Counted from the first letter of the stretch, positions 54,593 through 63,192 are shown. The stretch is 64,000 bases of DNA from Pseudoflavonifractor phocaeensis (GCF_021531815.1 NZ_JADYUM010000008.1:1-64000), one strand, 5' to 3'. The notes: generated by a model not told the origin, from the letters alone. A program made the numbers and translations.

Positions 54593-55339
54593 ATGGAATT
54601 TTTGGATTTAACGCCGGAAAATCTGCCTGGAGAACATCTGTGCTGCATGATCCGCAGTAAAAAAACGCATCCCGGCGTGGAGGCCAAGCGGAAATGGCTG
54701 GCAGACCGGCTGCGGGAGGGACATGTGTTTCGGAAGCTGAATGTGAAGGGGTGCGCCTTTATCGAATACGCGCCGCTGGAAACGGCCTGGGTCCCCATCG
54801 TAGGAGAGCGCTACCTGTACATCTATTGCCTGTGGGTCACGGGCGGACTGAAAGGCTGCGGCAGTGGCAGGGCGCTGATGGAATCCTGCATCGCGGACGC
54901 GAAGACCCGGGGCTGCGCCGGCGTCTGTATGCTGGGCGCGCAAAAGCAGAAGGCGTGGCTCTCTGACCAGAGCTTTGCAAAAAAATTCGGCTTTGAAACG
55001 GTGGACACTACTCCTGGCGGCTATGAACTGTTGGCCCTGTCCTTTGACGGGAGCAAGCCTGCCTTTGGCCCGAAGGCCAAACAGGAAACCATTGAGAACC
55101 GGGAACTGACGGTCTATTATGACCTGCAGTGTCCCTATATCCCGCAGCGGATCGAAACGCTCCAAACCTATTGCGGGGAACGGGAAATTCCCCTTTGCCT
55201 GATCCAGGTGGACAGCCTGGAGCAGGCGAAGAACTTGCCCTGCCCGTTCAATAACTGGGCGGTGTTCTATCAAGGCCGCTTTCAGACCGTAAACCAGATC
55301 GACGGTCCCGCACTGGAACGGATTGTAAAGAGAGGATAA
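54593..55339 (+). CDS. GNAT acetyltransferase with YoaP domain
   Basis: 248 residues. The N-terminal half is a GNAT fold (acetyl-CoA loop region GLKGCGSGRALMESCIADAKTRG); the C-terminal half (ENRELTVYYDLQCPYIPQRIETLQTYC..) is a YoaP-type domain with a single CP pair. YoaP proteins are found in soil and gut Firmicutes, function unknown. Start ATG 54593 has GGGGAG-like sites at 5-13 bases. The gene follows a decayed GNAT fragment. Confidence 0.88.
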   Translation: MEFLDLTPENLPGEHLCCMIRSKKTHPGVEAKRKWLADRLREGHVFRKLNVKGCAFIEYAPLETAWVPIVGERYLYIYCLWVTGGLKGCGSGRALMESCIADAKTRGCAGVCMLGAQKQKAWLSDQSFAKKFGFETVDTTPGGYELLALSFDGSKPAFGPKAKQETIENRELTVYYDLQCPYIPQRIETLQTYCGEREIPLCLIQVDSLEQAKNLPCPFNNWAVFYQGRFQTVNQIDGPALERIVKRG

Positions 55340-55502
55340 AGGCGGGGGCGGGACAGCGCCTCGGTGATAGGGAGATGGGGCAGAACGTGGGTGCTGACAC
55401 CTCCGTTTTATATGTAAAAAACGCAGCCCCCCCTGTGGGGACCGCGGATTTTGTAACATCGAAACAGGATAGATGCTGCCGCTTCCAGGGTAGCAACCGA
55501 AA

Positions 55503-55537
55503 CCAAATCGAAGCCCAGCCAAGCGGGTTCGATTTGG
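55503..55537. repeat. Palindromic repeat, copy 3
   Basis: Arms CCAAATCGAA and TTCGATTTGG around GCCCAGCCAAGCGGG, followed by AGAGGAGGAGCA as in copy 1. Relative to copy 1, A-T became T-A in both arms. Confidence 0.75.
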
Positions 55538-55579
55538 AGAGGAGGAGCAGCGGCATGAGCGCGCTCTGACTTTTGAAAA

Positions 55580-55615
55580 AAGTCGGAGCAAGCGATATAA
55601 AGCTTGCTCCGACGT
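55580..55615 (-). terminator. Orphan tRNA-type terminator hairpin
   Basis: The AGTCGGAGCAAGC/GCTTGCTCCGACT stem with a T-run on the minus side is nearly identical to the tRNA-Leu terminator. No intact tRNA stands before it. Confidence 0.7.
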
Positions 55616-55666
55616 GGTGCCGGTGACCGGACTGCGACTCGCTTCGCTCGCATGTATTAAGCGGGC

Positions 55667-57220
55667 CTAACGCGCAAAGCGCCTAAGGCCCGCTAAATCG
55701 AACTTCCGGTTCTCGTCCGACCAGCACGAAAAATCCGCAGCCCCCACATGGGGGACTGCGGATTTTGGTGCACCGAATGAGGATAAATCCGAACCCTCAA
55801 CATCTGCCAGAGTGATAGTCTTGGAACCATCCTTATAGTTGAAAGTAAGGATTATCTTGTCCTCATAAAGATACACCGCATTTACAAAGCTGTCGATCAG
55901 CCTTTGCCGCTGTTCCCGCTTTGTCACATCAAACTTGCGGAAACGGTAAATGAAAAATGCTATCTGTTCTCTTGTAAGCAGGGGTTTGTGCATTTCTTCC
56001 TGCAAAATGCTGACTTCAAGCTGGCTTTTTGTTTCTTCCAACTCGTCCAGCCTTTGCTTGGTGGATGGGGTAAAAATCCCTGCTTGAATAGCGTTGAGCA
56101 TATTGTTAATACCTTTTTCCGTTTCTGCAAGCTGTTTTTTCAAAAGTGGCAGGTCGGTGCTTTCTTTCTTCTGCAACTCCATCAGCGTATCAATCAGCCG
56201 CTCCATGACTTCATCATTCATAATTGCTTTCATGGTATAATTGACAACCAAATCTTCAATCCAGTCTTTCTTGACCGCTTTCTTGTCACAGAGCTTCTTT
56301 TTCTTAGTATTCACACAGCGATAATAACGGTGTACTTTCATTGTATGGCTTGTGCCGCTTTCTCCCACCATGAAAGAGCCGCATTTCCCACAGTACAGCT
56401 TCGTTGTCAAAAGGTAATCATCCTCGGCTTTGTGACGGGCAGGAGCTTTTTTGTTCTTTGCCAGCCGTTCCTGTACCCGTTCAAACAACTCTTTCGGGAC
56501 AATCGCCGGAATACCGTCCTCCTTGACTACATCACGATAGCTGTATTCTCCCATGTAACGGCGGTTCTTTAGCAGGTGGTTCATAATATTCAATGTGATT
56601 TTCCCGCCACGAATGGAACGCATACCCCGGCTGTTTAACAGATTGACAAGTTCCTGCATGGTCGCACCCTCGCTGTACTTTGTAAACATTTCCAGTACCA
56701 CCGGGGCGGTCTTGGGGTCGATTTGATAAAACTGCTGTTCGTCAATGTAATATCCCATCGGGACAGTACCGCCATTGTATTTACATTTCAGCGCATTGTC
56801 AGTCAGACCTCGAATAACCTTTTCAGAAAGTTCCGCAGAGTAGTATTCTGCATAGCCCTCCAGCATAGCTTCCAGAATAATTCCCTCGCTGCCCTCGGAG
56901 ATATTTTCCCTTGCGGAAATGACTTTCACACCGTTCTTTTTCAAGAGATTTTTGTAGCGTGCGCTATCATAACGGTTTCGTGCAAAGCGGTCTAATTTCC
57001 AGACAAGGACAACATCAAACAAGCCCTTTGCGCTGTCTTTAATCATCTTCTGAAATTCAGGGCGGTTGTCCGTTTTTGCTGATAAAGCCCGGTCAATGTA
57101 TGTTCCTAAAATCGTGATACCGTTTCGTTCTGCATAATCCTTACATTCTCGCAACTGCCCCTCAATACTTTCTTCTCGTTGATTATCGGAAGAATAGCGG
57201 GCGTAGATCACACCTTTCAT
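55667..57220 (-). CDS. Large serine recombinase of an integrative element
   Basis: 517 residues. Catalytic Ser10 in YARYSSDNQ, the resolvase core (LVWKLDRFAR), a recombinase domain (MGYYIDEQQFYQIDP..), a zinc ribbon (CGKCGSFMVGESGTSHTMKVHRYYRC), and a coiled coil (about 350-420) fit the family. It should integrate and excise the element at an att site. The frame reads through a strong hairpin (55729-55766) near residue 485, so the last 30 residues (SAVPHVGAADFSCWSDENRK..) look like att or flanking DNA and not native protein. The start overlaps the XRE stop (ATGA). Confidence 0.93.
   Translation of the reverse strand: MKGVIYARYSSDNQREESIEGQLRECKDYAERNGITILGTYIDRALSAKTDNRPEFQKMIKDSAKGLFDVVLVWKLDRFARNRYDSARYKNLLKKNGVKVISARENISEGSEGIILEAMLEGYAEYYSAELSEKVIRGLTDNALKCKYNGGTVPMGYYIDEQQFYQIDPKTAPVVLEMFTKYSEGATMQELVNLLNSRGMRSIRGGKITLNIMNHLLKNRRYMGEYSYRDVVKEDGIPAIVPKELFERVQERLAKNKKAPARHKAEDDYLLTTKLYCGKCGSFMVGESGTSHTMKVHRYYRCVNTKKKKLCDKKAVKKDWIEDLVVNYTMKAIMNDEVMERLIDTLMELQKKESTDLPLLKKQLAETEKGINNMLNAIQAGIFTPSTKQRLDELEETKSQLEVSILQEEMHKPLLTREQIAFFIYRFRKFDVTKREQRQRLIDSFVNAVYLYEDKIILTFNYKDGSKTITLADVEGSDLSSFGAPKSAVPHVGAADFSCWSDENRKFDLAGLRRFAR
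55729..55766. terminator. Strong symmetrical hairpin inside the recombinase 3' end
   Basis: AAAATCCGCAGCCCCC pairs with GGGGGACTGCGGATTTT (one bulge); A- and T-runs on both sides allow termination in both directions. Confidence 0.8.
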
Positions 57221-57570
57221 TTATCCACCTCCATCATTTGAAGAAGCGTCTGCTTTAACTTTTTACTCATTGGCGATTGCGGGTCAAAACACATTTCAAT
57301 AAACTGCCGCATTTCCTCACTGCCCGTTGCAATTTTAGGGCGGTATTCGTACAGCTTGCCTTGGGGCTTATCCGTCCGGGCAAACAGGTAATCCATAGAC
57401 ACATCAAAATAATCTGCATACTTCACAAGCGTTTCCAAAGACGGAGCAGATTGTCCCTGTTCATAGCGGTTAATGCTGGACTGTTTTACTCCCAGCAAAT
57501 CCGCCATCTTTACCTGTGACAGTTTCACGCTCTCCCGCAATATCCGCAGACGTTCTCCCAATTCTTTCAT
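57217..57570 (-). CDS. XRE-family regulator of the recombinase
   Basis: 117 residues: an N-terminal helix-turn-helix (LRILRESVKLSQVKMADLLGVKQSSINRYEQGQSAPSLETLVKYADYF) and a helical tail. GGAGG is 8 bases before ATG 57570; the longer upstream reading is unsupported. It overlaps the recombinase by 4 bases and is likely the element's repressor. Confidence 0.9.
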   Translation of the reverse strand: MKELGERLRILRESVKLSQVKMADLLGVKQSSINRYEQGQSAPSLETLVKYADYFDVSMDYLFARTDKPQGKLYEYRPKIATGSEEMRQFIEMCFDPQSPMSKKLKQTLLQMMEVDK

Positions 57571-58258
57571 AGCTGCGACCTCCCTGTTTTCTCTGTGCTT
57601 ATTATAACATTTATGCGTTTTATTTTCAATCCGCAATAAGCATAATTATTATGATAAATGCTCGCATAAAGAGCAGAGGAAACAGGGAATGCAGCACCAA
57701 AATAAGCGGTCAATCTGACTGTGATGTTACAGCAGACTGAAACCGCTTATTTTTGCGTTTTGCGGGGAATGTGGGTACACATGACCGCAAAACAGGGTTT
57801 CCAAAGGGTATCCCTTTGGCACACGACTTTGCTTGCAAAGTGTAGTGTGTTATACGCTCTGTCGGCGTTGCTGCGAAAATGAAGTTGCCGGGGGAGGGCA
57901 AGTACATTTGAAGTAGCAAGAAAACAGGGCTGTGGTTGCATGGCGTAAAGCCGCAAATACAGGGCTGGTTTCAGCAGCAGACAGGGCGTATAGGAAAGCC
58001 CCCGTCCATCGTCCCACGTCGGACTTCGGGACAAAATGTCCCGAACTTGTGGACACACTCACGAAAAAGCGGGTGGGTTTTTCTCTCAAAATTGAAATGG
58101 GCGGGAAGCCATTTTAAGGGCTTTCCCGCCTTGATTGCCTATCAGCAAAGGTAGGCGAAACTGTCAACGGCGGCGCATTTATGCGCCGTTCATCTTGACC
58201 GTTGACTGGATCGGCTGGCTTTGCGATTTCCCATCACTTTAATAAATGCGTTTTCTTC
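57571..58258. other. Non-coding region with oriT and hairpins
   Basis: Besides the oriT (57801-57857), it holds inverted repeats near 57690-57750 (AAATAAGCGGT..ACCGCTTATTT), GGCGGGAAGCC..GGCTTTCCCGCC (58091-58129) and CGGCGCATTTATGCGCCG (58169-58186). The last two probably end the MFS gene on the minus strand. No gene is supported. Confidence 0.55.
57801..57857 (+). other. MobV-type origin of transfer (oriT)
   Basis: An inverted repeat CCAAAGGG/CCCTTTGG (57801-57819) is followed by GCACACGACTTTGC, GCAAAGTG, then TAGTGTG|TTATAC. This follows the pMV158 oriT order (GCACACACTTTAT.. AAAGTATAGTGTG|TTATAC), with predicted nick after 57849. A MobV relaxase is encoded at 63193. Confidence 0.8.
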
Positions 58259-59509
58259 TCAATCGTCGCTTTTACGAGCAAAACTGTTTTGGGATTGACA
58301 ATCAACATTTCGTAAAACTGGCAATACGAAAACCAAAACGGCAACCGCAATAATCCCTATTCCACAAAGTAAAAACCATTTTTCCACACCAATTCGTTCT
58401 GCAAAAATACCGGAACACAGCAAACCCAGCGGCATGGCAAAGGACATCACGCTTCCGAGCAATGAGAAAACCCGTCCCAGATATTCTGGTGGAAGCTGCT
58501 CTTGAAACAAGGCGTTTTGTACTCCGTAAAATGGAGAAGTTAATCCCATGACTGTACAACAAATTACAAATATAAAAAACGCATTGGTGGGCAGCAAACC
58601 GGAAATCGCAATGCTTACCCCCATCACAAGAACCGATAGACCGATTGAAAAAATCCGGTTCTTGAATCCACCCCAAACGCTGAGCAAAATTCCCCCTGCA
58701 AGCATACCGCCTGCAAAAGCAATTTCTGCTATGGACGCATGGGTAGGTGTTCCACGAAAGTATCCCATGCTCATTAAAGGGTACAATGCACTGATAGGCA
58801 TAAAGAAAAACATATATGCCGTTCCAATCCAAAGTAATGCGAACAAACCCTTGTTTTTCTTTAACTCAAAATATCCCTCCTTCATATCCCGGAAAAATCT
58901 GTTTTGGCTTTCGCCTGGGCATATTGGCGGATTTGGAATCGACAGAACCGCAACAACGCCGCAAGCCAGAACTGCGCCGATAATATCCAATAGAATAATC
59001 GTGCTTAATGACCAGACACTATATAAGAAAGCGGCAGCGGCTGGGCTGATCAGGGACACGGCGGCCTGCATGGTCTGATTATAACCGGCACATTTGGTTA
59101 GCTGGTCTTGCGGAACCATAAGCGGTGTAACTGCGCTGGACGCAGGAGAATGAAAAGCGTTGCCGATACTTCTGACAAATAAGACCAGCATAATGAGCCA
59201 TATGGGCAGTTCCATAAACACTGAAACGACTGCCAGAAATCCTCCTGTTGCGGCAATCATAAGGTCTGCTCCGATCATCACTCCTTTGCGGCTATGGCGA
59301 TCCACAAAAGTCCCTGCAAAGGGGCCAATCACAGCTTGAGGAAGAAAGCCCATCAAGGTTGCAATGGATAAGACCATAGCGGAATTTGTTTTTGCTGTGA
59401 GATAGAATATAATGGACATTTGCAAAATCCCACTTGTAATGAGAGAAACGCTCTGTCCCGCCAGCATAGTAAAATACTTCTTTTTCCAAAATTTAGTTTC
59501 TGTTGTCAT
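58259..59509 (-). CDS. MFS transporter, macrolide-efflux (Mef)-like
   Basis: 416 residues with about 12 membrane helices. The start KFWKKKYFTMLAGQSVSLITSGILQMSIIFYL and the FAGTFVDRHSRKGVMIGADLMIA loop are typical of the Mef/MFS_3 subfamily that exports macrolides and other drugs. ATG 59509 has AGGAGG 6 bases upstream. A strong promoter with a palindrome lies about 265 bases upstream, and a short leader-like region stands between. Which drug it exports is not known. Confidence 0.9.
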   Translation of the reverse strand: MTTETKFWKKKYFTMLAGQSVSLITSGILQMSIIFYLTAKTNSAMVLSIATLMGFLPQAVIGPFAGTFVDRHSRKGVMIGADLMIAATGGFLAVVSVFMELPIWLIMLVLFVRSIGNAFHSPASSAVTPLMVPQDQLTKCAGYNQTMQAAVSLISPAAAAFLYSVWSLSTIILLDIIGAVLACGVVAVLSIPNPPICPGESQNRFFRDMKEGYFELKKNKGLFALLWIGTAYMFFFMPISALYPLMSMGYFRGTPTHASIAEIAFAGGMLAGGILLSVWGGFKNRIFSIGLSVLVMGVSIAISGLLPTNAFFIFVICCTVMGLTSPFYGVQNALFQEQLPPEYLGRVFSLLGSVMSFAMPLGLLCSGIFAERIGVEKWFLLCGIGIIAVAVLVFVLPVLRNVDCQSQNSFARKSDD

Positions 59510-59852
59510 ATCAATACCTCCTGTTTTTGTCACATACTCTTTTCTGCGCAACAAAAAGCAGATATATGCTCCACTATGGGCATATACCTGCATAACAAAA
59601 GGCACGACAAGAAATACTCTATGACAATCATTGTCATAAAGGATTGACCTACGTGTTTCTCTGTACGCACGACAAAAAAGCCCATCACATGGAATGAAAA
59701 ACCGACTTTTTGTTGTTTATTAGCGTACAAAAATTAACACACGTAAGCCTCCTTTCAACTTCAAACTGATTGTCAGAATATCATATAACAGATAGATTGT
59801 CAATCAGTTTGAAAAATTTTTGAAGTGGATTGGTTTGTTTATAACTGAAAAT
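59510..59852. other. Leader region of the MFS gene
   Basis: No gene of normal size. It carries a 19-base palindrome (TATGACAATCATTGTCATA, about 59620-59638) and possible short leader peptides on the minus strand; attenuation is possible but not demonstrated. The MFS promoter is at 59775-59803. Confidence 0.4.
59762..59811 (-). promoter_or_regulatory. Promoter with inverted repeat for the MFS gene
   Basis: On the minus strand TTGACA (59798-59803), 17 bases, TATTCT (59775-59780). The perfect inverted repeat CAAACTGATTG/CAATCAGTTTG (59762-59772 and 59801-59811) brackets it, so a TetR- or MerR-like regulator may bind. Confidence 0.7.
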
Positions 59853-60578
59853 CTAATTTCTTTGAACTTGCAGGGAATGGAATGCTCCGCTTACTTTTTT
59901 AGCCCTAACAATTATAATATCTGGAATTTCCTTGTTAAAATAGCATTCTTCATAAAAACCATCAATTACAAAACCAGTGTCAAAACACATATTAAAAATA
60001 TCCTGCAAAGAACGATGATAGTAACATTGCTTTTGTGGTTGTCCTTCAATCGCAATATCGTAGTAGCTGTGTGGTGTCATGTATTTATCTGTCAGTGTAA
60101 CAAAGCACGGATGCTGTGTTGCAAATACAAAAACTCCATTATCCTCAATCAAATTGTAAACAGCGGTAAAAAGCGGCTTAATATCGGTAATATCCATGAC
60201 CGCCATATTTGAAACCGCTTTTGTGAACATCCTGTTTCTTTTTAACGTCTTCATACTGATTTCATTAGTGGCATCTGCTACGTAAAATTCAATTCTATCA
60301 GTATTGTGTTTTCTTCGTTTCTTTGCCAGTTCAATCATTTTTTCACCATAATCAAAGCCAACAACTGAAATGCCTTTTTCAGCAAGATATGCCGAATAGT
60401 TTCCGTTTCCACACGCAATATCTAAAATATAATCTGAGGAATTGGGATTTAGAAGTTCTGTGACCTTTGGACGGACCACGTTTCTGTGAAAATCATTTGA
60501 TTCATCACCCATTGTATAATCCCAAAATTCAGCATTTTGATCCCATATCATTTTACTTTCTTCTTTTGAGTATCGCAT
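59853..60578 (-). CDS. Class I SAM-dependent methyltransferase (element cargo)
   Basis: 241 residues: SSDYILDIACGNGNYSAYLAEKGISVVGFDYGEKMIELAKKR (motif I), VADATN, and AVSNMAVMDITDIKPLF. It starts after GGAGG. It lies behind SnoaL- and XRE-type genes on the same strand and is AT-rich. The substrate is unknown; drug modification or small-molecule methylation are both possible. Confidence 0.9.
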   Translation of the reverse strand: MRYSKEESKMIWDQNAEFWDYTMGDESNDFHRNVVRPKVTELLNPNSSDYILDIACGNGNYSAYLAEKGISVVGFDYGEKMIELAKKRRKHNTDRIEFYVADATNEISMKTLKRNRMFTKAVSNMAVMDITDIKPLFTAVYNLIEDNGVFVFATQHPCFVTLTDKYMTPHSYYDIAIEGQPQKQCYYHRSLQDIFNMCFDTGFVIDGFYEECYFNKEIPDIIIVRAKKVSGAFHSLQVQRN

Positions 60579-60607
60579 AATTCCTCCTTCAATTAGAAGT
60601 TTTCTAT

Positions 60608-60967
60608 CTATTCAATAGGCAAATTATGTTGTTTCAAAAAGGAAAGTTTATCCCAGTAACCTCTTTGAAATAAAATTTTCCCGTTCACAACATGGAAAAA
60701 TCCGCAGCCTCTTAATCCTAATGGGTCTCTCCATTCTAAAATTGCCCACTGCCCATCTTCAAATATATTTTCTACAATGGCTGTCATATCAGCTGTGGTA
60801 AATTCTGTTGTGAACATTTCTCTGATTGCCTCTATCCCAATCACCGGTTCATTTGTTACCTGATGATTGGTTGCGTTATCATGGTACAGACTCACGATTG
60901 CCTCAACATCGTGGTCGTTAAAAGCATCTACCCATTTACATACTACTTCTTTTGGTCGTAACATCAT
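60608..60967 (-). CDS. SnoaL/NTF2-like domain protein
   Basis: About 119 residues forming one NTF2-like barrel: VCKWVDAFNDHDVEAIVSLYHDNATNHQV and EWRDPLGLRGCGFFHVVNGKILFQRGYWDK. Such proteins are small-molecule isomerases, hydrolases or binding proteins. ATG 60967 (or 60964) follows GGAGG, which lies within the 3' end of the XRE gene, an overlap of about 30 bases. Confidence 0.85.
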   Translation of the reverse strand: MMLRPKEVVCKWVDAFNDHDVEAIVSLYHDNATNHQVTNEPVIGIEAIREMFTTEFTTADMTAIVENIFEDGQWAILEWRDPLGLRGCGFFHVVNGKILFQRGYWDKLSFLKQHNLPIE

Positions 60968-61790
60968 GATTTCCTCCATCTATCTTTGTTTCCTTGCCTG
61001 CCAGTTCAATCATTTTCTTCGCCAACTGCTGGAACTGCCCGGCAGTTTCCTCGTCCATCGGAAGAAGCTGCCCGACCCGTCCGGCAATCATAGCGGTCAC
61101 ATCATCCATAGAAAGCGGCTCCTGCTGGTGGTTTTTCATGGCTTCCTGCATAGTTTGGAACATGGCAGCGGTAATGGTTTCTCCCGGCTGCTCGCCGCTG
61201 TCCATCTCTTTCTTAATGTCCCGCAGGATAGCAAGGAACACATTCTTGATTTTCTCAATCTCTGCTTCATGGTCGCCCATTTTCTGTGCGTTCAAGAACT
61301 GCAAGTCCTGTCTTGCTTCTGCCCGGTGTTCCGGGTGTTCTTTCATCAGATCAGACAGGGAAGCCGTTGCCATTTCAATAAGCTGGTTTCGTGCCATAAT
61401 GCCCTTTGCCGCTGTGTCCTGAAAATAAATCCGTATCAAATCTATCAGTTTCGGGAAGTTCCTGTGTTCCAGCAAGCGATTTAGGATTTGCACATCCACA
61501 GCACCCGTCACAAGCCCTTTGACTGCTCCCTCGGACAAGCCCAGCTCGGATATATCATAGCTTTTGCGGACGCTGATATTGGATAGCCCCAGTATATAGT
61601 CGGTGGACACCTTAAATTCCTTTGCCACACCAATGAGAATATCGCTGCTGACTGTCCTTGTTTCGCCGCTGACAATGCGGCTCAGCTGGGAAGCGGAAAC
61701 GCCGATCTTCTCTGCAAGTTCTTTTTGTTTGATTTTGTTTCCGTTGCATAGGTCAGAAATCCTCTGTCCGGGTGTTCCGGGTAAAGCCAT
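60936..61790 (-). CDS. XRE-family regulator of the mobile element
   Basis: 284 residues. A helix-turn-helix (ISDLCNGNKIKQKELAEKIGVSASQLSRIVSGETRTVSSDILIGVAKEF) is followed by helical segments typical of the regulators carried by clostridial conjugative elements. ATG 61790 follows GGAGG by 8 bases. The upstream region has repeated TTGCAAAAATGCAATT-type sites. Its last 30 bases carry the SnoaL start, so a cargo insertion at its 3' end is likely. Confidence 0.88.
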   Translation of the reverse strand: MALPGTPGQRISDLCNGNKIKQKELAEKIGVSASQLSRIVSGETRTVSSDILIGVAKEFKVSTDYILGLSNISVRKSYDISELGLSEGAVKGLVTGAVDVQILNRLLEHRNFPKLIDLIRIYFQDTAAKGIMARNQLIEMATASLSDLMKEHPEHRAEARQDLQFLNAQKMGDHEAEIEKIKNVFLAILRDIKKEMDSGEQPGETITAAMFQTMQEAMKNHQQEPLSMDDVTAMIAGRVGQLLPMDEETAGQFQQLAKKMIELAGKETKIDGGNHDVTTKRSSM

Positions 61791-61799
61791 AGTATGCAC

Positions 61800-61910
61800 C
61801 TCCTCCGTATAACTCTATTATACAGCAAAATTGCAAAAATGCAATTTTAAAAGTGTAAACTTCACAGAAATGCAATTCTCGCAAAATTCCGAGGATTGCA
61901 TTTTTTTCGT
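61800..61910. promoter_or_regulatory. Repeated TTGCA-type sites between the divergent XRE and Cys-rich genes
   Basis: TTGCAAAAATGCAATT, AAATGCAATTC and GGATTGCATTTTT recur within 80 bases. This is consistent with an operator cluster for the XRE protein. Confidence 0.5.
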
Positions 61911-62088
61911 GTAGACTTAGGGTAGTTCATCGATGAGCTGCACCTTGAAAACAGAATGACCGTCCGAAAAAGGAATATTTCTCCCGGCGAAGTATCGCAT
62001 TTGCGTACCAACGGAGAACACACGCCGCAGAAATGGGGCAGGAAGCCTTTTCGGGGAAAACGGCAATCAGACAAAGCGGAGGACACAC

Positions 62089-62499
62089 ATGGAAAACAAT
62101 CTCAAAAAGCTGCCGCCGTTGGAGCGCAAGCCGGACGGCTCTCTGTACCGCATGACCCCAGCACAGCGGAAACGGGCAAACGCCTTGATTCGCCGGGAAT
62201 GTTGCAGCTATGACAGCGGCAACTGCATTGTGCTGGATGATGGCGATACCTGTATCTGTCCGCAGACGATTTCTTTCTCGGTCTGCTGCAAGCATTTCCG
62301 CTGGGCTGTCCTGCCGCTGGATCGGACGCTGGAAGCAGAGATTTTCCGGGATAAGGACACAAAACGGTGTATTGTCTGCCGGAGAGCTTTTGTTCCCGGC
62401 TCTAATCGGGCGAAATACTGCCCGGATTGTGCCGTCAGCGTTCACAGGCGGCAGAAAGCAGAAAGTGAACGGAAAAGGAGGGCGTGCGTGGACAATTAG
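62089..62499 (+). CDS. Cysteine-rich VLP-domain protein
   Basis: 136 residues. Eleven Cys include the motifs C-C-x9-C and CIVCRRAF..CPDC; LPPLERKPDGSLYRMTPAQRKRANALIRRECC is typical of the Cys_rich_VLP family that occurs in clostridial mobile elements. A metal-binding role is inferred. GGAGG is 8 bases before the ATG. Its stop overlaps a 10-bp inverted repeat (GGACAATTAG/CTAATTGTCC, 62489 and 62589). Confidence 0.85.
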   Translation: MENNLKKLPPLERKPDGSLYRMTPAQRKRANALIRRECCSYDSGNCIVLDDGDTCICPQTISFSVCCKHFRWAVLPLDRTLEAEIFRDKDTKRCIVCRRAFVPGSNRAKYCPDCAVSVHRRQKAESERKRRACVDN

Positions 62500-62608
62500 G
62501 GGCGAAAAAATCCTGTATTTATGGGGCTTTCCGAACACCAAACCAGGGCAGGTGGTATTCTTTATCGCTAACTCTCAAAACAGGGCTTCTAATTGTCCAT
62601 AAGACACT

Positions 62609-62968
62609 ATGACGAAGTTTATCTATCACTACCAACAGGAACGGGCGCAGAGCTTCACCCAGCTTCCCAATTTCCTGTTTGAAGCACCAACCTATCAGCC
62701 ATTATCCAATGAAGCAAAGCTGCTGTACGCCTTTATCCTGCGCCGGGCAGACCTATCCCGCAAAAATGGATGGGCTGACGAGTACGGACGGATTTACCTG
62801 TACTATCCCATCTGTGAGGTAGTGGGCCTGCTTCACTGTGGGCGGCAAAAGGCAGTCAACACCCTGCGGGAATTACAGTATGCAGAGCTGATCGACATCA
62901 AGAAACAGGGCTGTGGAAAACCCAACCGCATTTACCCAAAATCCTATGAGGGCAGTTCCAATCTCTGA
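62609..62968 (+). CDS. RepA_N-family replication initiator, short form
   Basis: 119 residues: YHYQQERAQSFTQLPNFLFEAPTYQPLSNEAKLLYAFILRRADLSRKNGW and the winged-helix segment. This is the N-terminal domain of RepA-type initiators. Related proteins are longer; after the stop at 62968 another frame continues with FLNFHFGTPES, similar to family linkers, so a frameshift is possible near 62950. No ribosome site precedes the ATG. Confidence 0.75.
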   Translation: MTKFIYHYQQERAQSFTQLPNFLFEAPTYQPLSNEAKLLYAFILRRADLSRKNGWADEYGRIYLYYPICEVVGLLHCGRQKAVNTLRELQYAELIDIKKQGCGKPNRIYPKSYEGSSNL

Positions 62969-63192
62969 CTTCTTGAATTTCCATTTTGGTACGCCGGAGA
63001 GCTGAAAACCGTACTTGACGAGTACAAAAATCAGCCCTCTTGGAGTACCGAAATCGGACGGTATAGAAATACAGAGATTAAAATGATTTATTTATATCGA
63101 TTCCATTCCAATCCTATCAGAGCTATTTGGGGCGGGATTTTCCTTGTGGAAAACCCCGGGAACGGAAGGGAAAGGAACGAGGAAAGGAGTTT
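62969..63192. other. Gap before the relaxase
   Basis: It holds the possible remainder of the RepA_N gene in a shifted frame, and a GGGATTTTCCTTGTGGAAAACCCC-type hairpin at 63134-63157 that may be a terminator or regulatory site. No further gene is seen. Confidence 0.4.

Larger units (their letters stand above)
55340..55666. other. Repeat-rich region left of the mobile element
   Basis: It contains an imperfect hairpin (55417-55452, a GCAGCCCCCC/GGGGACCGCGG type), palindromic repeat copy 3, a GCGCGCTC motif, the GTCGGAGCAAGC hairpin and a tRNA 3'-end-like stretch, CAGTCCGGTCACCGGCACCA (minus strand, 55613-55632). The order equals that at tRNA-Leu, so it is probably a duplicated tRNA-downstream block or an integration scar. 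Confidence 0.5.

Noticed and set aside
55613-55680. Intact tRNA gene on the minus strand
   Set aside because: Only the last 20 bases and CCA resemble a tRNA; the 5' T-stem and other arms do not pair.
57932-58154. Small frames (61 and 72 residues) in the oriT region
   Set aside because: Neither has a ribosome site or recognisable domain, and they overlap hairpin DNA.
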